Assembly (NCBI RefSeq): GCF_016722895.1
Contig: NZ_JAEQNA010000009.1
Coordinates: forward strand, 1-64,000
Reading direction: 5' to 3'
DNA: 64,000 nucleotides
Origin: Ramlibacter aurantiacus
GTDB lineage: Bacteria; Pseudomonadota; Gammaproteobacteria; Burkholderiales; Burkholderiaceae_C
Position numbers and translations under genes: made by a program. Positions within the stretch are counted from its first letter, which is position 1. Each line of letters begins with the position of its first letter. The notes below the pieces were generated by a model. That model searched no databases. It was given only the letters and a program-made list of their open reading frames with translations, and was not told the DNA's origin. Below, in pieces: positions 50,190 through 59,423 of this stretch.

Positions 50190-51095
50190 TCAGCGGGTGG
50201 CCGCGACGACCGGGTTCGACAAGACGCCGATGCCCTCGATCTCGACCCGCATGGTGTCGCCGGGGTTGGCCAGCAACGGCGGGTTGTGGTACATGCCCGG
50301 CCCCGGCGGCGAGCCGGTGGAGAGCACGTCGCCGGGCTCGAGCGGGAACACGCGCGACAGGCTGGCGATGAACTGCCTCACCGTGAACAGCATCTCCGAG
50401 GTGTGCGCCACGCAGACTTCCCGGTCGTTGATGTAGGTGCGCACGCTGAGCTTCTGCGGATCGGGGATCTCGTCGCGGGTCACGATCCACGGCCCCATCG
50501 GGCAGAAGGTCTCGAAGCCCTTGGAGATCAGGAGCAGCCCCTGGGCCTGCAGGTCACGCGCCGAGACGTCGTTGATGATGGTGTAGCCGGCCACGTAGTC
50601 CAGCGCGTCCTCCTCGCTCACCCAGTGCGCCCGCTTGCCGATCACGGCGGTGAGCTCGCCCTCCAGGTCCAGCTGCTTGACGATCTTCGGGTAGACGATC
50701 GGCTTGCCTGGCCCGGTGACCGACTCGGCGAACTTCGAGAAGATGTGCGGCATGGGAGGCGTGACGATCTTTTCCTGCCGTGACTTGCCTTCCTCGCGCA
50801 GCTCGTCGAGGTGCCGCAGGTAGTTGCGCCCGCCCATCATGATCTTCCCGGGGCGCGGCACCGGGGCCTGCAGGTCGGCCTCGGCCAGGGGCACCGCCCG
50901 GGCCGGCTCGCGCGCATGGCGCTCCAGCGCCCGGCGCGCCGCCTGCATGGCCGGTTCACCCGCCGCGAGGAAGCGCACCATGTCACCGGGCACCTGCGCG
51001 TGCGCAGGCAGGTAGTCGTTCAGCCGGATCACCTGGTCGCCGGCCACCGCCCCGATGTGGATGGCGCCGTCCATGAGGATGGAAACCAGTTTCAT
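50190..51095 (-). CDS. Fumarylacetoacetate hydrolase (FAH) family protein
   Basis: 301 residues. The FAH core shows KIMMGGRNYLRHL, DLEGELTAVIGKRA (metal-binding E-E region), YTIINDVSARDLQ, KGFETFCPMGPW and VLSTGSPPGPGM. Members hydrolyse C-C bonds of acylpyruvates or act as hydratases or decarboxylases in aromatic meta-cleavage routes. aaggagac precedes ATG 51095. First gene of the operon; a LysR gene lies just upstream on the same strand. Confidence 0.9.
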   Translation of the reverse strand: MKLVSILMDGAIHIGAVAGDQVIRLNDYLPAHAQVPGDMVRFLAAGEPAMQAARRALERHAREPARAVPLAEADLQAPVPRPGKIMMGGRNYLRHLDELREEGKSRQEKIVTPPMPHIFSKFAESVTGPGKPIVYPKIVKQLDLEGELTAVIGKRAHWVSEEDALDYVAGYTIINDVSARDLQAQGLLLISKGFETFCPMGPWIVTRDEIPDPQKLSVRTYINDREVCVAHTSEMLFTVRQFIASLSRVFPLEPGDVLSTGSPPGPGMYHNPPLLANPGDTMRVEIEGIGVLSNPVVAATR

Positions 51096-51229
51096 GACGC
51101 TTGTCTCCTTTGTGGTCGTCTGGAATGCCGACGCATCGTAGGAGCGCTCGTGCCGTGCGGCAACGCAATCGGCGCACGCCTGCATTGCGCCGATGACGGT
51201 GCGCGGCCGGTGCCCCGGGGCTGCCCGGG

Positions 51230-52165
51230 TCAGGCGGTGCGCCGGTCCACGCCCGGCCACCGGCCGGCATCCACCAGTTGAAAGACCGTGTCGCGCAGCA
51301 GATGGGTGATGTCCAGCAGCCCGGTCACCGGGGGGCGGTTCTGGGCCGTGGCCAGCACCACCGATCGCAGGGCCTCGGGGCCTTCGATGCGCACGGCCTG
51401 CAACAGCCCGCGACCCACCTCCTCCTCGACGGAGGCCAGCGGCAGGATGGTGCAGCCCAGCCCCGCCTGCACCATCCGCCGCGTCATCGAGGTCGAGCCG
51501 TCGCATTCGAGCACCACGTCGAGGCTCTTGCCGTGCCGCTGCGCCCAGCTCTCGGCCAGCGCACGCAGGCCATGGGACGTGCTGGGCAGGATCAGCGGCA
51601 GCTCGAGTGCGGCGGGCACGGTGACCGGCCCGGGCGGCGCCGGCTGCACGGCCGGAAAAATGCAATGCAGCGGTTCGCGCAGCAGCACCTCGCCGCCCGC
51701 ATGGCCCTGGGCCAGGTGGGGGACGTACAGCAGGGCGGCGTCGACTTTTCCCTGGTGCAGCCAGGACACGAGTTCATGGGCCGAGCCTTCGATCACCCGC
51801 ACGCGGGCGCGCGGGTAGCGGCTTCTCAGGGCGTGTGCCATGGCGGCGAAGCAGACCTTCACGATGGTGGGCTGGGCGGCGACCACGATCTGCGACGGAC
51901 CACCCGCGGCCAGGTCGGCGGCCACCCGGCGCGCGTGCTGCAGCGTGTCCACCACCTTGCCGGCCTCTTGCAGCAGCAGGGCCCCCGCATCGGTCAGCAG
52001 CATGCCCCGCCCGCTGCGGTGGAACAGCTTGACGCCGGCGTCCTGCTCGAGCCGGGCGATGTGCCGGGTCACGGTCGAGGGCTCCATGCCCAGCTCGACC
52101 GAGGCGCGTGAGATGCTGCCGGTGCGGGCGACGGCGTGGAAGTACTCGAAGGCGCTGGCGTCCAT
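51230..52165 (-). CDS. LysR-family regulator upstream of the FAH operon
   Basis: 311 residues from MDASAFEYFHAVARTGSISR; helix-turn-helix ISRASVELGMEPSTVTRHIA. It is on the same strand as the FAH operon, 134 bp upstream. It may control that operon from within the gap, which shows no obvious box. Confidence 0.9.
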   Translation of the reverse strand: MDASAFEYFHAVARTGSISRASVELGMEPSTVTRHIARLEQDAGVKLFHRSGRGMLLTDAGALLLQEAGKVVDTLQHARRVAADLAAGGPSQIVVAAQPTIVKVCFAAMAHALRSRYPRARVRVIEGSAHELVSWLHQGKVDAALLYVPHLAQGHAGGEVLLREPLHCIFPAVQPAPPGPVTVPAALELPLILPSTSHGLRALAESWAQRHGKSLDVVLECDGSTSMTRRMVQAGLGCTILPLASVEEEVGRGLLQAVRIEGPEALRSVVLATAQNRPPVTGLLDITHLLRDTVFQLVDAGRWPGVDRRTA

Positions 52166-52205
52166 GCCCGCGACTCTACAGGCGCGTTCCAGCCGGACGC
52201 CGCCT

Positions 52206-52715
52206 CTACCGCACCGGCGCGGCGTCGGTCATCCGGTAGAACAGACCCATGGGGTCGTCGCGCAGCACGTGGAAGCGGCCTTCGACGAGCACCGGCTCGG
52301 GCGTGTAGGCCACCGGCGTGCGGGTGCGCACTTCCACCATGCTCTCGGGTCCGCCGGGGACGCAGAACGAGCAGGTGAGCGGCACCGAGCTGAGCAGGAA
52401 GTGGCGCACCTTCTCACCGGGTTGCAGCGGCATCATGAATCCCTGCAGCCGCTGCGGCTTGCCATCGAGCGCGAGTTGCTCGGGCGAGAACAGCGGCAGG
52501 ACCCGCTTGTTTTCGGTGCGGTGCTTCACCGCGGTGAGCAGGGACCACGGCAGTGCGTCGCTGCGCTCGGGCAGGGGTGGGATGGGGCTGTCGGGGCTGT
52601 GCACCCCGGCGCCGGTGCCCGGCACCACCGGCTTGGCGGGGAACGCGCCGGTGGGCTGTGCGCCCACGGCGGCGGCCAGCGCCAGCAGGCCGGCGCCCAG
52701 AACGCTTTTCATCAT
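52206..52715 (-). CDS. DUF3299-type periplasmic protein
   Basis: 169 residues. A signal peptide (MMKSVLGAGLLALAAAVGAQ) precedes a domain with LDGKPQRLQGFMMPLQPGEK, HFLLSSVPLTCSFCVPGGPE and VLVEGRFHVLRDD. The CSFC pair could bind metal or a disulphide. AGGAG lies 7 nt before ATG 52715. Last gene of the ABC exporter operon; a DUF3299-type protein in the same setting occurs in the Zur-regulated operon PA4063-PA4066 of Pseudomonas aeruginosa, as I recall it. Confidence 0.75.
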   Translation of the reverse strand: MMKSVLGAGLLALAAAVGAQPTGAFPAKPVVPGTGAGVHSPDSPIPPLPERSDALPWSLLTAVKHRTENKRVLPLFSPEQLALDGKPQRLQGFMMPLQPGEKVRHFLLSSVPLTCSFCVPGGPESMVEVRTRTPVAYTPEPVLVEGRFHVLRDDPMGLFYRMTDAAPVR

Positions 52716-52761
52716 CGACGGCTCCTGGAAAGAAGGGAGGTGGCGAAGCGCGCGGCGCGCT

Positions 52762-53016
52762 TCAGTGCTCGTGGCGCATGCCGCAGTAACGGCCGATGGC
52801 CAGGCCCTTGCACGCGGACTGCAGCTCGCGCTGGCAGGTCTCGTACGGCTTGCCGGATTCGAGGCAGCGGGCGGCGGCTTCATGGGCGGCGGCCATGGCG
52901 CGGTGGCGCTGGACGTCCTTGCGGATGTCGTCGCTGCCGTGCCTGGACTGCGCGAGGCCGGCCAGGGGGGCCAGCAGCAGCGCCACGACGAGCAGGGTTC
53001 GGGAGGCAGGTTTCAT
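52762..53016 (-). CDS. Small secreted Cys/His-containing protein
   Basis: 84 residues: signal peptide MKPASRTLLVVALLLAPLAG to LAQ, then a charged helical domain (RHGSDDIRKDVQRHRAMAAA) and four cysteines (AARCLESG, YETCQREL, SACKGLA, RYCGMRHEH). The C-terminal HEH and the Cys set suggest metal binding. It lies 6 bp after the permease stop in the ABC operon. No family name recalled. Confidence 0.7.
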   Translation of the reverse strand: MKPASRTLLVVALLLAPLAGLAQSRHGSDDIRKDVQRHRAMAAAHEAAARCLESGKPYETCQRELQSACKGLAIGRYCGMRHEH

Positions 53017-53021
53017 GTGGG

Positions 53022-54224
53022 TCAATCTCGTTCGAGCAGGCGGGCCACGTCGAGCCGGTAGGCGCTGATCGCCGGAACGGCGGCGGCCAGCAGGGCCACG
53101 GCGAAAGCCAGGAGCAGCACCCAGCCTTCCTGCGGCAGCCACACGGCACCGGACAAGGGCAAGGACTGGCGCGCGGCGAGCTGGGAGCCTATCAGAGCCA
53201 CCCCCGCATGGGCCACGGCCAGGCCCAGCGCGCAGGCGATCGCGGCCAGCCAGAACGCCTCGCAGACCACCAGCGCCGCCACCCGGGCCGGACCGGCGCC
53301 CAGCAGCCGCAGCATGGCGAGGTCGGCCCGGCGCTCGCGCACCGCGTGCCACAAGGCGATGAACACCGACAGCGCGGCGCTGGCCAGGAGCACGGCGCCA
53401 ACGCCGCGCAGCACCTCGGCGCCCACGCCCAGCAGCCGCAGCAGGCGCGTCACCTCGATGGCCGGCGCGGCCGCCTGCATGGAGGTGGAGGCGTTGACCA
53501 GCCGCGGCAGGGTCACCGCCGCCAGCGGGGTGCGATAGCGCACCAGCGCCATGGTGACCTCGCGCTCGGCCTGCAGCGCCCGCCGGTCCTCCTCGTCCAC
53601 CGCCGTGCTGTCCTCGTGGACCTGCCACACCGATTCGAGCGAGGTCAGCACCAGCCGGTCCGCGACACAGCCGCAGCGGGCCAGCACCGCAGCCACCGTG
53701 TAGGGCGTGTCGCCATGCGCGTGCCCGCCGCCGCCCAGGCCGTGCTGGCCGACGAAGCGCTGGCCCGGCACCAGGCCCGTGGCCTCGGCCGCTTCGGCCC
53801 CCAGCAGCGCCTGCATCGGCCGCCAGTTCGGTTCGCCGCGGGCGGGCTCGAGCCCAAAAAGCTCGAGGTAGGCCGGCGTGGTGCCGACGATGCGCAGGCC
53901 GCGGAAGCTGTCGCCCATGGACAGCGGCACCAGCTGGGCCACCATGGGATGCGCCTGCAGCGCCTGCACTTCGGACAAGGGCACGTTGCCGGGGGGCACG
54001 TCGATCTGGAACACCCCGGCCAGGATCAGCTGCAGGGGGCTGCCCTTGGCGCCGACCACCAAGTCGATGCCGGCCAGGTCGCGCGTGAAGGATCGTTCCA
54101 CCTGCGCGCCGACCACGATGACGAACGCCACCGAGGCCAGGCCCAGCGTCAGCAGCAGCAGGTTCAGCAGCGCCGCCAGCGGGCGCGCGCGCAGCAGGCG
54201 CCAGGACAGCGAGAGGACGTTCAT
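53022..54224 (-). CDS. MacB/LolC-type ABC transporter permease (FtsX domain)
   Basis: 400 residues with one N-terminal membrane helix (LAALLNLLLLTLGLASVAFV), a large periplasmic domain, then three C-terminal helices of the FtsX domain ending AISAYRLDVARLLERD. The periplasmic part includes a Gly/His stretch (HGLGGGGHAHG) that might bind metal. ATGA overlap with the ATPase gene. Mechanotransmission-type exporter or periplasmic remodeller, not an importer. Confidence 0.88.
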   Translation of the reverse strand: MNVLSLSWRLLRARPLAALLNLLLLTLGLASVAFVIVVGAQVERSFTRDLAGIDLVVGAKGSPLQLILAGVFQIDVPPGNVPLSEVQALQAHPMVAQLVPLSMGDSFRGLRIVGTTPAYLELFGLEPARGEPNWRPMQALLGAEAAEATGLVPGQRFVGQHGLGGGGHAHGDTPYTVAAVLARCGCVADRLVLTSLESVWQVHEDSTAVDEEDRRALQAEREVTMALVRYRTPLAAVTLPRLVNASTSMQAAAPAIEVTRLLRLLGVGAEVLRGVGAVLLASAALSVFIALWHAVRERRADLAMLRLLGAGPARVAALVVCEAFWLAAIACALGLAVAHAGVALIGSQLAARQSLPLSGAVWLPQEGWVLLLAFAVALLAAAVPAISAYRLDVARLLERD

Positions 54225-54874
54225 GCGGCCTGCTCCGGGCGGCGCAGCGACAGCACGGCAGCCGTCGCCAGCTGCTCGCGCACGCGGCGGTCGTGGGTGG
54301 CCACGACCAAAGTGGCCCCCAGCCGATCCGCCGTCGAGGCGAGCAGGCCGGTCGCGGCCGCCGCCGACTCGTCGTCCAGGCTGGCCGTGGGTTCGTCCGC
54401 CAGCAGCACCCGCGGCGACAGCAGCAGCGCACGCGCCAGCGCCACGCGCTGCGCCTGGCCGACCGACAGCCGGGCCGGGCGATGCGGCGCGAGGTGGCCG
54501 ACGTCGAGCGCGTGCAGGGCCGTGCCGATGGCGGTTTCGTCCACCGGCCGGCGCAACGCGAAATAGCACAGGGCCAGGTTCTCGCGAACGGTGAGCGAGG
54601 CGCTCAGGTGCAGCTTCTGCGGCAGCAGGCTCACGTTCTCGCCACGCCAGCGATCGCGGGCGCCCTGCGGCAGGGCGTGCGGCGCCTGTCCGGCCACCTC
54701 CAGCTGCCCGGCGTCTGGCACGAGCAGCCCGGCCACCAATGCGAGCCAGCTGGATTTGCCGCTGCCCGAAGGGCCCAGCAGCAAGAGCCTGCCACCCTGG
54801 GCCAGGTCGACGTCGGGGAAAGCCAGCATGGGCCCACCGGGGTGCTGCAGCCGCAGGCCGACGCTGCGGATCAT
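54221..54874 (-). CDS. LolD/MacB-type ABC transporter ATP-binding protein
   Basis: 217 residues. Walker A GPSGSGKS (34-41), signature LSVGQAQR (about 135-142), Walker B VLLADEPTASLDD and H-loop ATHDRR. Energises the FtsX-type permease at 53022. First gene of a four-gene operon. The 67-bp upstream gap shows no recognisable Zur box. Confidence 0.92.
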   Translation of the reverse strand: MIRSVGLRLQHPGGPMLAFPDVDLAQGGRLLLLGPSGSGKSSWLALVAGLLVPDAGQLEVAGQAPHALPQGARDRWRGENVSLLPQKLHLSASLTVRENLALCYFALRRPVDETAIGTALHALDVGHLAPHRPARLSVGQAQRVALARALLLSPRVLLADEPTASLDDESAAAATGLLASTADRLGATLVVATHDRRVREQLATAAVLSLRRPEQAA

Positions 54875-54941
54875 GGATACGGCGCCGGGGCCGGCCAGCG
54901 GCCCGCGCGTGATGCGGATCGGTCCAAGCGCAGCTCGAGGG

Positions 54942-55289
54942 TCACCTCACCAACCACTCGCCCGCGGTGCCAAGCAGCGACATCACGAAGGAGCCGGCGA
55001 GTGCCCAGCGGAAGCCGTCGATGGTGAGCCCGTCGGTGAGCCGGTCCGCCAGCTTCAGGATGATGGCGTCGATGATCCAGCGCGTGATGAACGCCAGCAG
55101 CCAGGCCAGTCCCAGGGTGGCGATGGTGAACACCGTGAACAGCAGCCAGCCCAGCAGGAAGTTCAGCACCCCGATCAAGGCCGCGACACCGATGGCGGCC
55201 CCGAAGCTGCGCACATGGAAGCCGGGCAGCAGCGCGGCAGTGAGCCAGACGGCGACGGTCAAGATCAACCAGGAGAGCAACAGTGACAT
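54942..55289 (-). CDS. Phage-holin-4-like small membrane protein
   Basis: 115 residues with three to four membrane segments (SLLLSWLILTVAVWLTAALL; AALIGVLNFLLGWLLFTVFT; FRWALAGSFVMSLLG). The LPGFHVRSFGAAIGVAALIG stretch is typical of the YvlD/phage holin 4_2 family, which are chromosomal membrane proteins and not real phage holins. Function unknown. Confidence 0.85.
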   Translation of the reverse strand: MSLLLSWLILTVAVWLTAALLPGFHVRSFGAAIGVAALIGVLNFLLGWLLFTVFTIATLGLAWLLAFITRWIIDAIILKLADRLTDGLTIDGFRWALAGSFVMSLLGTAGEWLVR

Positions 55290-55501
55290 GGGGCCATGCT
55301 AGCCCACCCTGAGCAGCGATCGGGAGGAGCCGATGCAGTCGATGGAACGATCGGCCGGGGCACCGCGAGGCAGGAATGGCCGAGGCCCGTGGTCCCGCTG
55401 AGGTTTCATTTGGCAAACAGCTGCACGACCTGTTAACACGAAGACACAAGCACGACCGGCAGCGGAAACATCGCGGCTCCATTCATTCGCGGGAGTTCGT
55501 C

Positions 55502-56464
55502 ATGCGCGGTGTCTCGTTCCTGAGGTGTTCCCTGGCGGCTGTCTCGGCCGCGGCCCTGGTCGCCTGTGGCGGCGGCGGTGGAGGCGACGCGGCGGGTCTG
55601 AAGGAATTCGGCGGCGGGCCCCAGGTGGATGTCTACAAGTTCTACGACGCCAACCGCAACGGGCGGCTGGACGCCGGTGAGGAGTTCATCGATGGCTGGA
55701 AGGTCGACACCTCCGCATCGGCCACGACCAAGTTCACCCACGCCTGGTTCGTCAACGACGACGGCGTCACCGCCGGCGCCCTGACCGTGCGCGAGTTCCG
55801 CCCCGGTGGCGCCACGGGCGGCACGTGGGTGGCGACGAACGCCTACGTCGCGGGCGACTTCAAGATCAATCCGGTCTCTTCGGACGGCACCTACCTGAAC
55901 AAGCTGACCATCGAGGTGCCCACGGCAGGCCGGGTGGATGTCAAGTTCGGCAACGTCTGCATGGGCGGCACCAGCGCCGGCGGCCGCACGCCGGGCTACT
56001 GGAGCAACAGGAACGGTGCGGCGTCCATCGAGGCCGCCGGCTCGGTCGATATCTACGCCGGGCTTTCCGCGCTGCACCTGGTCCAGGCCAATGGCTCGGC
56101 CTTCGATCCCGCGGACCACGACCAGCTGTCGGCTTGGCTGCGCGGCGGCAACGCGCAGAACATGGCGCACCAGTTGTCGCGCCAGCTCGCCGCCGCATGG
56201 CTGAACGTGCATGCCGGCGACGTGGTCGGCGGGGCCCTGGTCGACGCCACGGGCTATGGCATTCCCGGCGTCACGGGAAGCATCACCGTGAACCAGCTGC
56301 TGGCGCTGGCCGAGGCGGCGCTCGCGGCCGCACCCGTCACGACCTCGGGCCACCCGCAGCGTGCGGCGCAGGAAGCACTCAAGAACCTGCTCGATGACCT
56401 GAACAACAACGGGGTATCGGGCGGCGGCGTGTTGCCGGCCAGCGCCTGCACGTTCAGCTTCTGA
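55502..56464 (+). CDS. Gly-rich lipoprotein with an SdrD-B-like domain
   Basis: 320 residues. Lipobox LVAC near residue 22 followed by six glycines. Residues about 42-135 (VDVYKFYDANRNGRLDAGEE) resemble an SdrD B-type calcium-binding domain, then RTPGYWSNRNGA and a helical C-terminal part ending CTFSF. GGGAG precedes ATG 55502. It is probably exported to the outer membrane and surface-exposed. No known role. Confidence 0.75.
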   Translation: MRGVSFLRCSLAAVSAAALVACGGGGGGDAAGLKEFGGGPQVDVYKFYDANRNGRLDAGEEFIDGWKVDTSASATTKFTHAWFVNDDGVTAGALTVREFRPGGATGGTWVATNAYVAGDFKINPVSSDGTYLNKLTIEVPTAGRVDVKFGNVCMGGTSAGGRTPGYWSNRNGAASIEAAGSVDIYAGLSALHLVQANGSAFDPADHDQLSAWLRGGNAQNMAHQLSRQLAAAWLNVHAGDVVGGALVDATGYGIPGVTGSITVNQLLALAEAALAAAPVTTSGHPQRAAQEALKNLLDDLNNNGVSGGGVLPASACTFSF

Positions 56465-56736
56465 GCCAGCTCCGGCTGCTGAGCCGGGTAAGCGGCTGTT
56501 AGATCCGGTGACCGGCTGCGCCGCCGTGACCGCGCGCGGCCCGGCCATGGCCTCGAGCCACCGCTCAGCCCGGCCCGGCGTGCCGCGCCCGTCGCTGCCC
56601 GCAAGGCCTTGGAGCGTGCATCGATCGACGCGGATCCAGTGACAGGCTGTCACACCCCTCTCATCCGTCAGCGCCTGAAATGGTCCGGTTGCGCAGCGAC
56701 CGTCGCTGCGCCTGAGCAGACCTTGGGGAGGATGGG

Positions 56737-58257
56737 ATGAACGATTCACGTCGGATGGGCAGGTGGTTGAGCGTGGCCGCGCTGTTCACGCTGGCCGCTT
56801 GTGGCGGAGGAGGCGGCGGTGGTGCCGCGCCGGCACCCGGGGCGCAGGGGCCTGGTGGGGATCCCGTGGCCGTCGCGCCCCCTCCGCCCGCCGCACCGGC
56901 TCCGGCGCCGGCCGCTCCGAGCCCGGCACCCGCGACCGAGGCGCCGGTCTTCGTGACGCTGTCCGATCCCATCCCCGCACAGGCCGAACCGGCGCCCGCG
57001 CCGCCGGCGCCGCCGACGCCGCCGCCGCCTTCGGTGGAGCCGCCTCCGGCGGCCGAGCCGCCCGTGGCCGCGCCCCCGGCGCCGGCGCAACCGGTGCGGC
57101 TCGCGGTGAGCGAGTTCGAGGTCAACGCCACCGACGCCGGCGTGCAGCACGCCGCCAGCTTCGTTCGCCTCGAAGGCGGTGGCTACGTGGCGGCCTGGCA
57201 AAGCTCGCCCGTGGTCAATGGCTATCCGGCCTACTACGCCTCGCAGGTGGTGTTCCAGCGCTTCGATGCGTTTGGCCATCCGGTCGGCTCGGAAACCGTG
57301 GCCGCCCTGGAGGCGCACTCGCCCGAGGTGGCGGCGCTGGCCAACGGCGAGTTCCTGCTGACCTGGTCGCAATCGCGCTATCAGTACGAGTCCAACAGTT
57401 TCGCGCGCCGCTACAGCGCGAACGGCGAGCCCATCGGACCGCAGATCACCATCGCGCTGTCGAACTTCGGCTACCACGCGCAACCGGTCGCGCTGGCGGA
57501 CGGCGGCTTCGTGCTGGCGATCAACGCCAGCAACGGCCGCTTCGCGCCGAGTCGGGGCCTGTATCGCGTCTTCAACGCCGACGGCACGCCCCGCGCCGAG
57601 GAGGTCTCGCTGGCGACCGAGCCGACCGTGGATTGGCGCGATGGCGTGTACGTGCTCGGAGCGACGGCGCTGCCCGCCGGTGGCTTCGCCTTGTCATGGC
57701 GTGAGAGCTCGGCCGGCGTCGTGCGCACCCTCACGCGCGCCTTCGCGGCCGACGGCGCGGCACTCGGCCCGGCCGCCGAGGTGCCGGCGAACCCGACGCT
57801 CGCCACCCTGCCCATGGTCACGCTGGCGAGCGGCGACTACTTGCTGGCCTGGGAGAACGACACGCCGGCGGGTCGCGAGATCGTGGCGCAGACGTTCAGC
57901 CCGCTGGGGGTCCCCGTGGCCACGCGGACGCTGGTGAGCGAGGTCCAGGTGCCGCAGGGGCATCTGCTCAACCCCCAGGCGGTCGTGCTCGCGGACGGCG
58001 GCTTCGCGCTGGCCTGGCTCGACGTCGAGGCCGACACCGAACAGGCGCTGGGCTACCGGGTGTTCGTGCAACGTTTCGAGGATTCGGGGGACGCGCGCGG
58101 TGGGCGGATCGAGTTGCCCCCGCAGTCGGTGCCCAAGCCCTTCGTCTCGGGCAACACCTTCGCCCTCGGCGCGGCCGCCTTCGACCAGGTGGTGGTGCTG
58201 CTGGGCGAGTACCGGCCGGCGCCGGATTACTGGGACGTGCGGGCGTTCGTGCGCTGA
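56737..58257 (+). CDS. Pro/Ala-linker lipoprotein with propeller-like repeats
   Basis: 506 residues: lipobox LAAC (about residue 22), seven glycines, a Pro/Ala linker (about 30-125), then repeats of the form LADGGFxLAW...FxxxGxP (for example LANGEFLLTWSQ, LADGGFVLAINA, LASGDYLLAWEN, LADGGFALAWLD). These suggest a beta-propeller held away from the membrane. GGGAGG precedes ATG 56737. Followed by a clear terminator. Function unknown. Confidence 0.8.
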   Translation: MNDSRRMGRWLSVAALFTLAACGGGGGGGAAPAPGAQGPGGDPVAVAPPPPAAPAPAPAAPSPAPATEAPVFVTLSDPIPAQAEPAPAPPAPPTPPPPSVEPPPAAEPPVAAPPAPAQPVRLAVSEFEVNATDAGVQHAASFVRLEGGGYVAAWQSSPVVNGYPAYYASQVVFQRFDAFGHPVGSETVAALEAHSPEVAALANGEFLLTWSQSRYQYESNSFARRYSANGEPIGPQITIALSNFGYHAQPVALADGGFVLAINASNGRFAPSRGLYRVFNADGTPRAEEVSLATEPTVDWRDGVYVLGATALPAGGFALSWRESSAGVVRTLTRAFAADGAALGPAAEVPANPTLATLPMVTLASGDYLLAWENDTPAGREIVAQTFSPLGVPVATRTLVSEVQVPQGHLLNPQAVVLADGGFALAWLDVEADTEQALGYRVFVQRFEDSGDARGGRIELPPQSVPKPFVSGNTFALGAAAFDQVVVLLGEYRPAPDYWDVRAFVR

Positions 58258-58278
58258 TTCGCCTCGGCGCCGCACGCG

Positions 58279-58306
58279 AGCCTCGCCCTCAGCGGCGGGG
58301 CTTTTT
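58279..58306 (+). terminator. Rho-independent terminator
   Basis: agcctcgcc (58279-58287) pairs with ggcggggct (58294-58302) with one G-T wobble and a 6-nt loop, followed by ttttt (58302-58306). It is 21 bp past the lipoprotein stop. The best terminator in the window. Confidence 0.88.
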
Positions 58307-58419
58307 CGCTCCTGGGGTGGGAAGGCTCGCCTGCCAGCGGCCGTGCAGGTCGTCGAAGGTGGTCCGGGCGAGTTCAGCTGCGCGCACCTGCAGCGGCGTG
58401 AGGCCCCGCTGCCGGCTGG

Positions 58420-59406
58420 CTAGTCGAGCTTGGCGCCCGACTCCTTGATCACCTTGGCCCATTTGGCCGTTTCCGACTTCATCAGCGAAGCCAGTTCCTG
58501 CGGGGTGCTGGGCAGCGGCTCGAGGCCGGCCGCGGCGAAGCGTTCGCGCACGTCGGGTGCCCGCAGCACCGCGGTGATGTCGGTGTTGAGTTTCTGCACG
58601 ATGGCCGGCGGGGTGCCGGCCGGGGCCAGGATGGCGAACCAGCCGGCCGATTCGTAGCCGCGCAGGCCGGTCTCCGCCAGCGTCGGGAATTCCGGTGCCA
58701 GGGCCGAACGCTCCTTGCTCAGCACGCCCAGCACTTTCACCCGGCCCGACTTCAGCTGGCCGGAGACGGTCGCCAGGTCGGCGATGGCCAGGTTGGTCTC
58801 GCCCGACATCACGGCCAGCAGCGCGGGGCCGCTGCCGCGGTAGGGGATGTGCAGGATGCGCGCATCCCCCATCGACTTGAGCAGCTCGCCCGAGAGGTGC
58901 ATGGCCGTGCCGTTGCCGCCCGATGCGTAGCTCAGGCGACCCGGCTGCGACTTGGCCAGCTTGAGCAGCTCGGCCACGTTCTGCGCCGGCAGCGACGGGT
59001 TGGCCAGCAGCACGAAGGGACTGGTGCCGAACAGCGTGACCGGCGCGAAATCGCGTTCGGGGTTGTAGCTCAGCTGCTTGTACAAGCTGGGGTTGGCGGT
59101 CAGGCCGCCCGCTGAAGCCAGCACGATGGTGTAGCCGTCGGCCGGCGCCTTGGCCACCAGGTCGAGCCCGATGCCGCCGCCGGCGCCGGGGCGGTTTTCC
59201 ACCACCACCGGCTGGCCCAGGCGCTCGGCCAGCTTGGGCGCGACGATGCGCGCGGCCGCATCGCTGCTGCCGCCGGGCGGGAAGGTCACGACCAGGCGCA
59301 CCGGGCGCGTGGGCCAGTTGGCCGCGGCATCCTGGGCGTGGGCCGGCACCAGGCCGGCAAGGGCCGCGGTGGCGGCGGTGAGCAGGGCGAGTCGGCGCGT
59401 GAGCAT
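58420..59406 (-). CDS. Bug-family TTT substrate-binding protein (unit 7)
   Basis: 328 residues; signal peptide MLTRRLALLTAATAALAGLV to PAHAQ, then VTFPPGGSSDAAARI and QPVVVENRPGAGGGIG. Follows the amidohydrolase gene by 17 bp on the minus strand and likely binds its substrate or a precursor carboxylate. Confidence 0.9.
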   Translation of the reverse strand: MLTRRLALLTAATAALAGLVPAHAQDAAANWPTRPVRLVVTFPPGGSSDAAARIVAPKLAERLGQPVVVENRPGAGGGIGLDLVAKAPADGYTIVLASAGGLTANPSLYKQLSYNPERDFAPVTLFGTSPFVLLANPSLPAQNVAELLKLAKSQPGRLSYASGGNGTAMHLSGELLKSMGDARILHIPYRGSGPALLAVMSGETNLAIADLATVSGQLKSGRVKVLGVLSKERSALAPEFPTLAETGLRGYESAGWFAILAPAGTPPAIVQKLNTDITAVLRAPDVRERFAAAGLEPLPSTPQELASLMKSETAKWAKVIKESGAKLD

Positions 59407-59423
59407 GGGGGTCTTGTCTCCGG

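Noticed and set aside
51840..54566. A 908-codon plus-strand open frame across several minus-strand genes
   Set aside because: It spans a LysR gene, a DUF3299-type gene and an ABC permease that all have clear motifs; its translation is low-complexity Arg/Gly/Gln-rich.
54942..55289. Prophage holin
   Set aside because: The family name mentions phage, but these are ordinary chromosomal membrane proteins and no phage genes are nearby.
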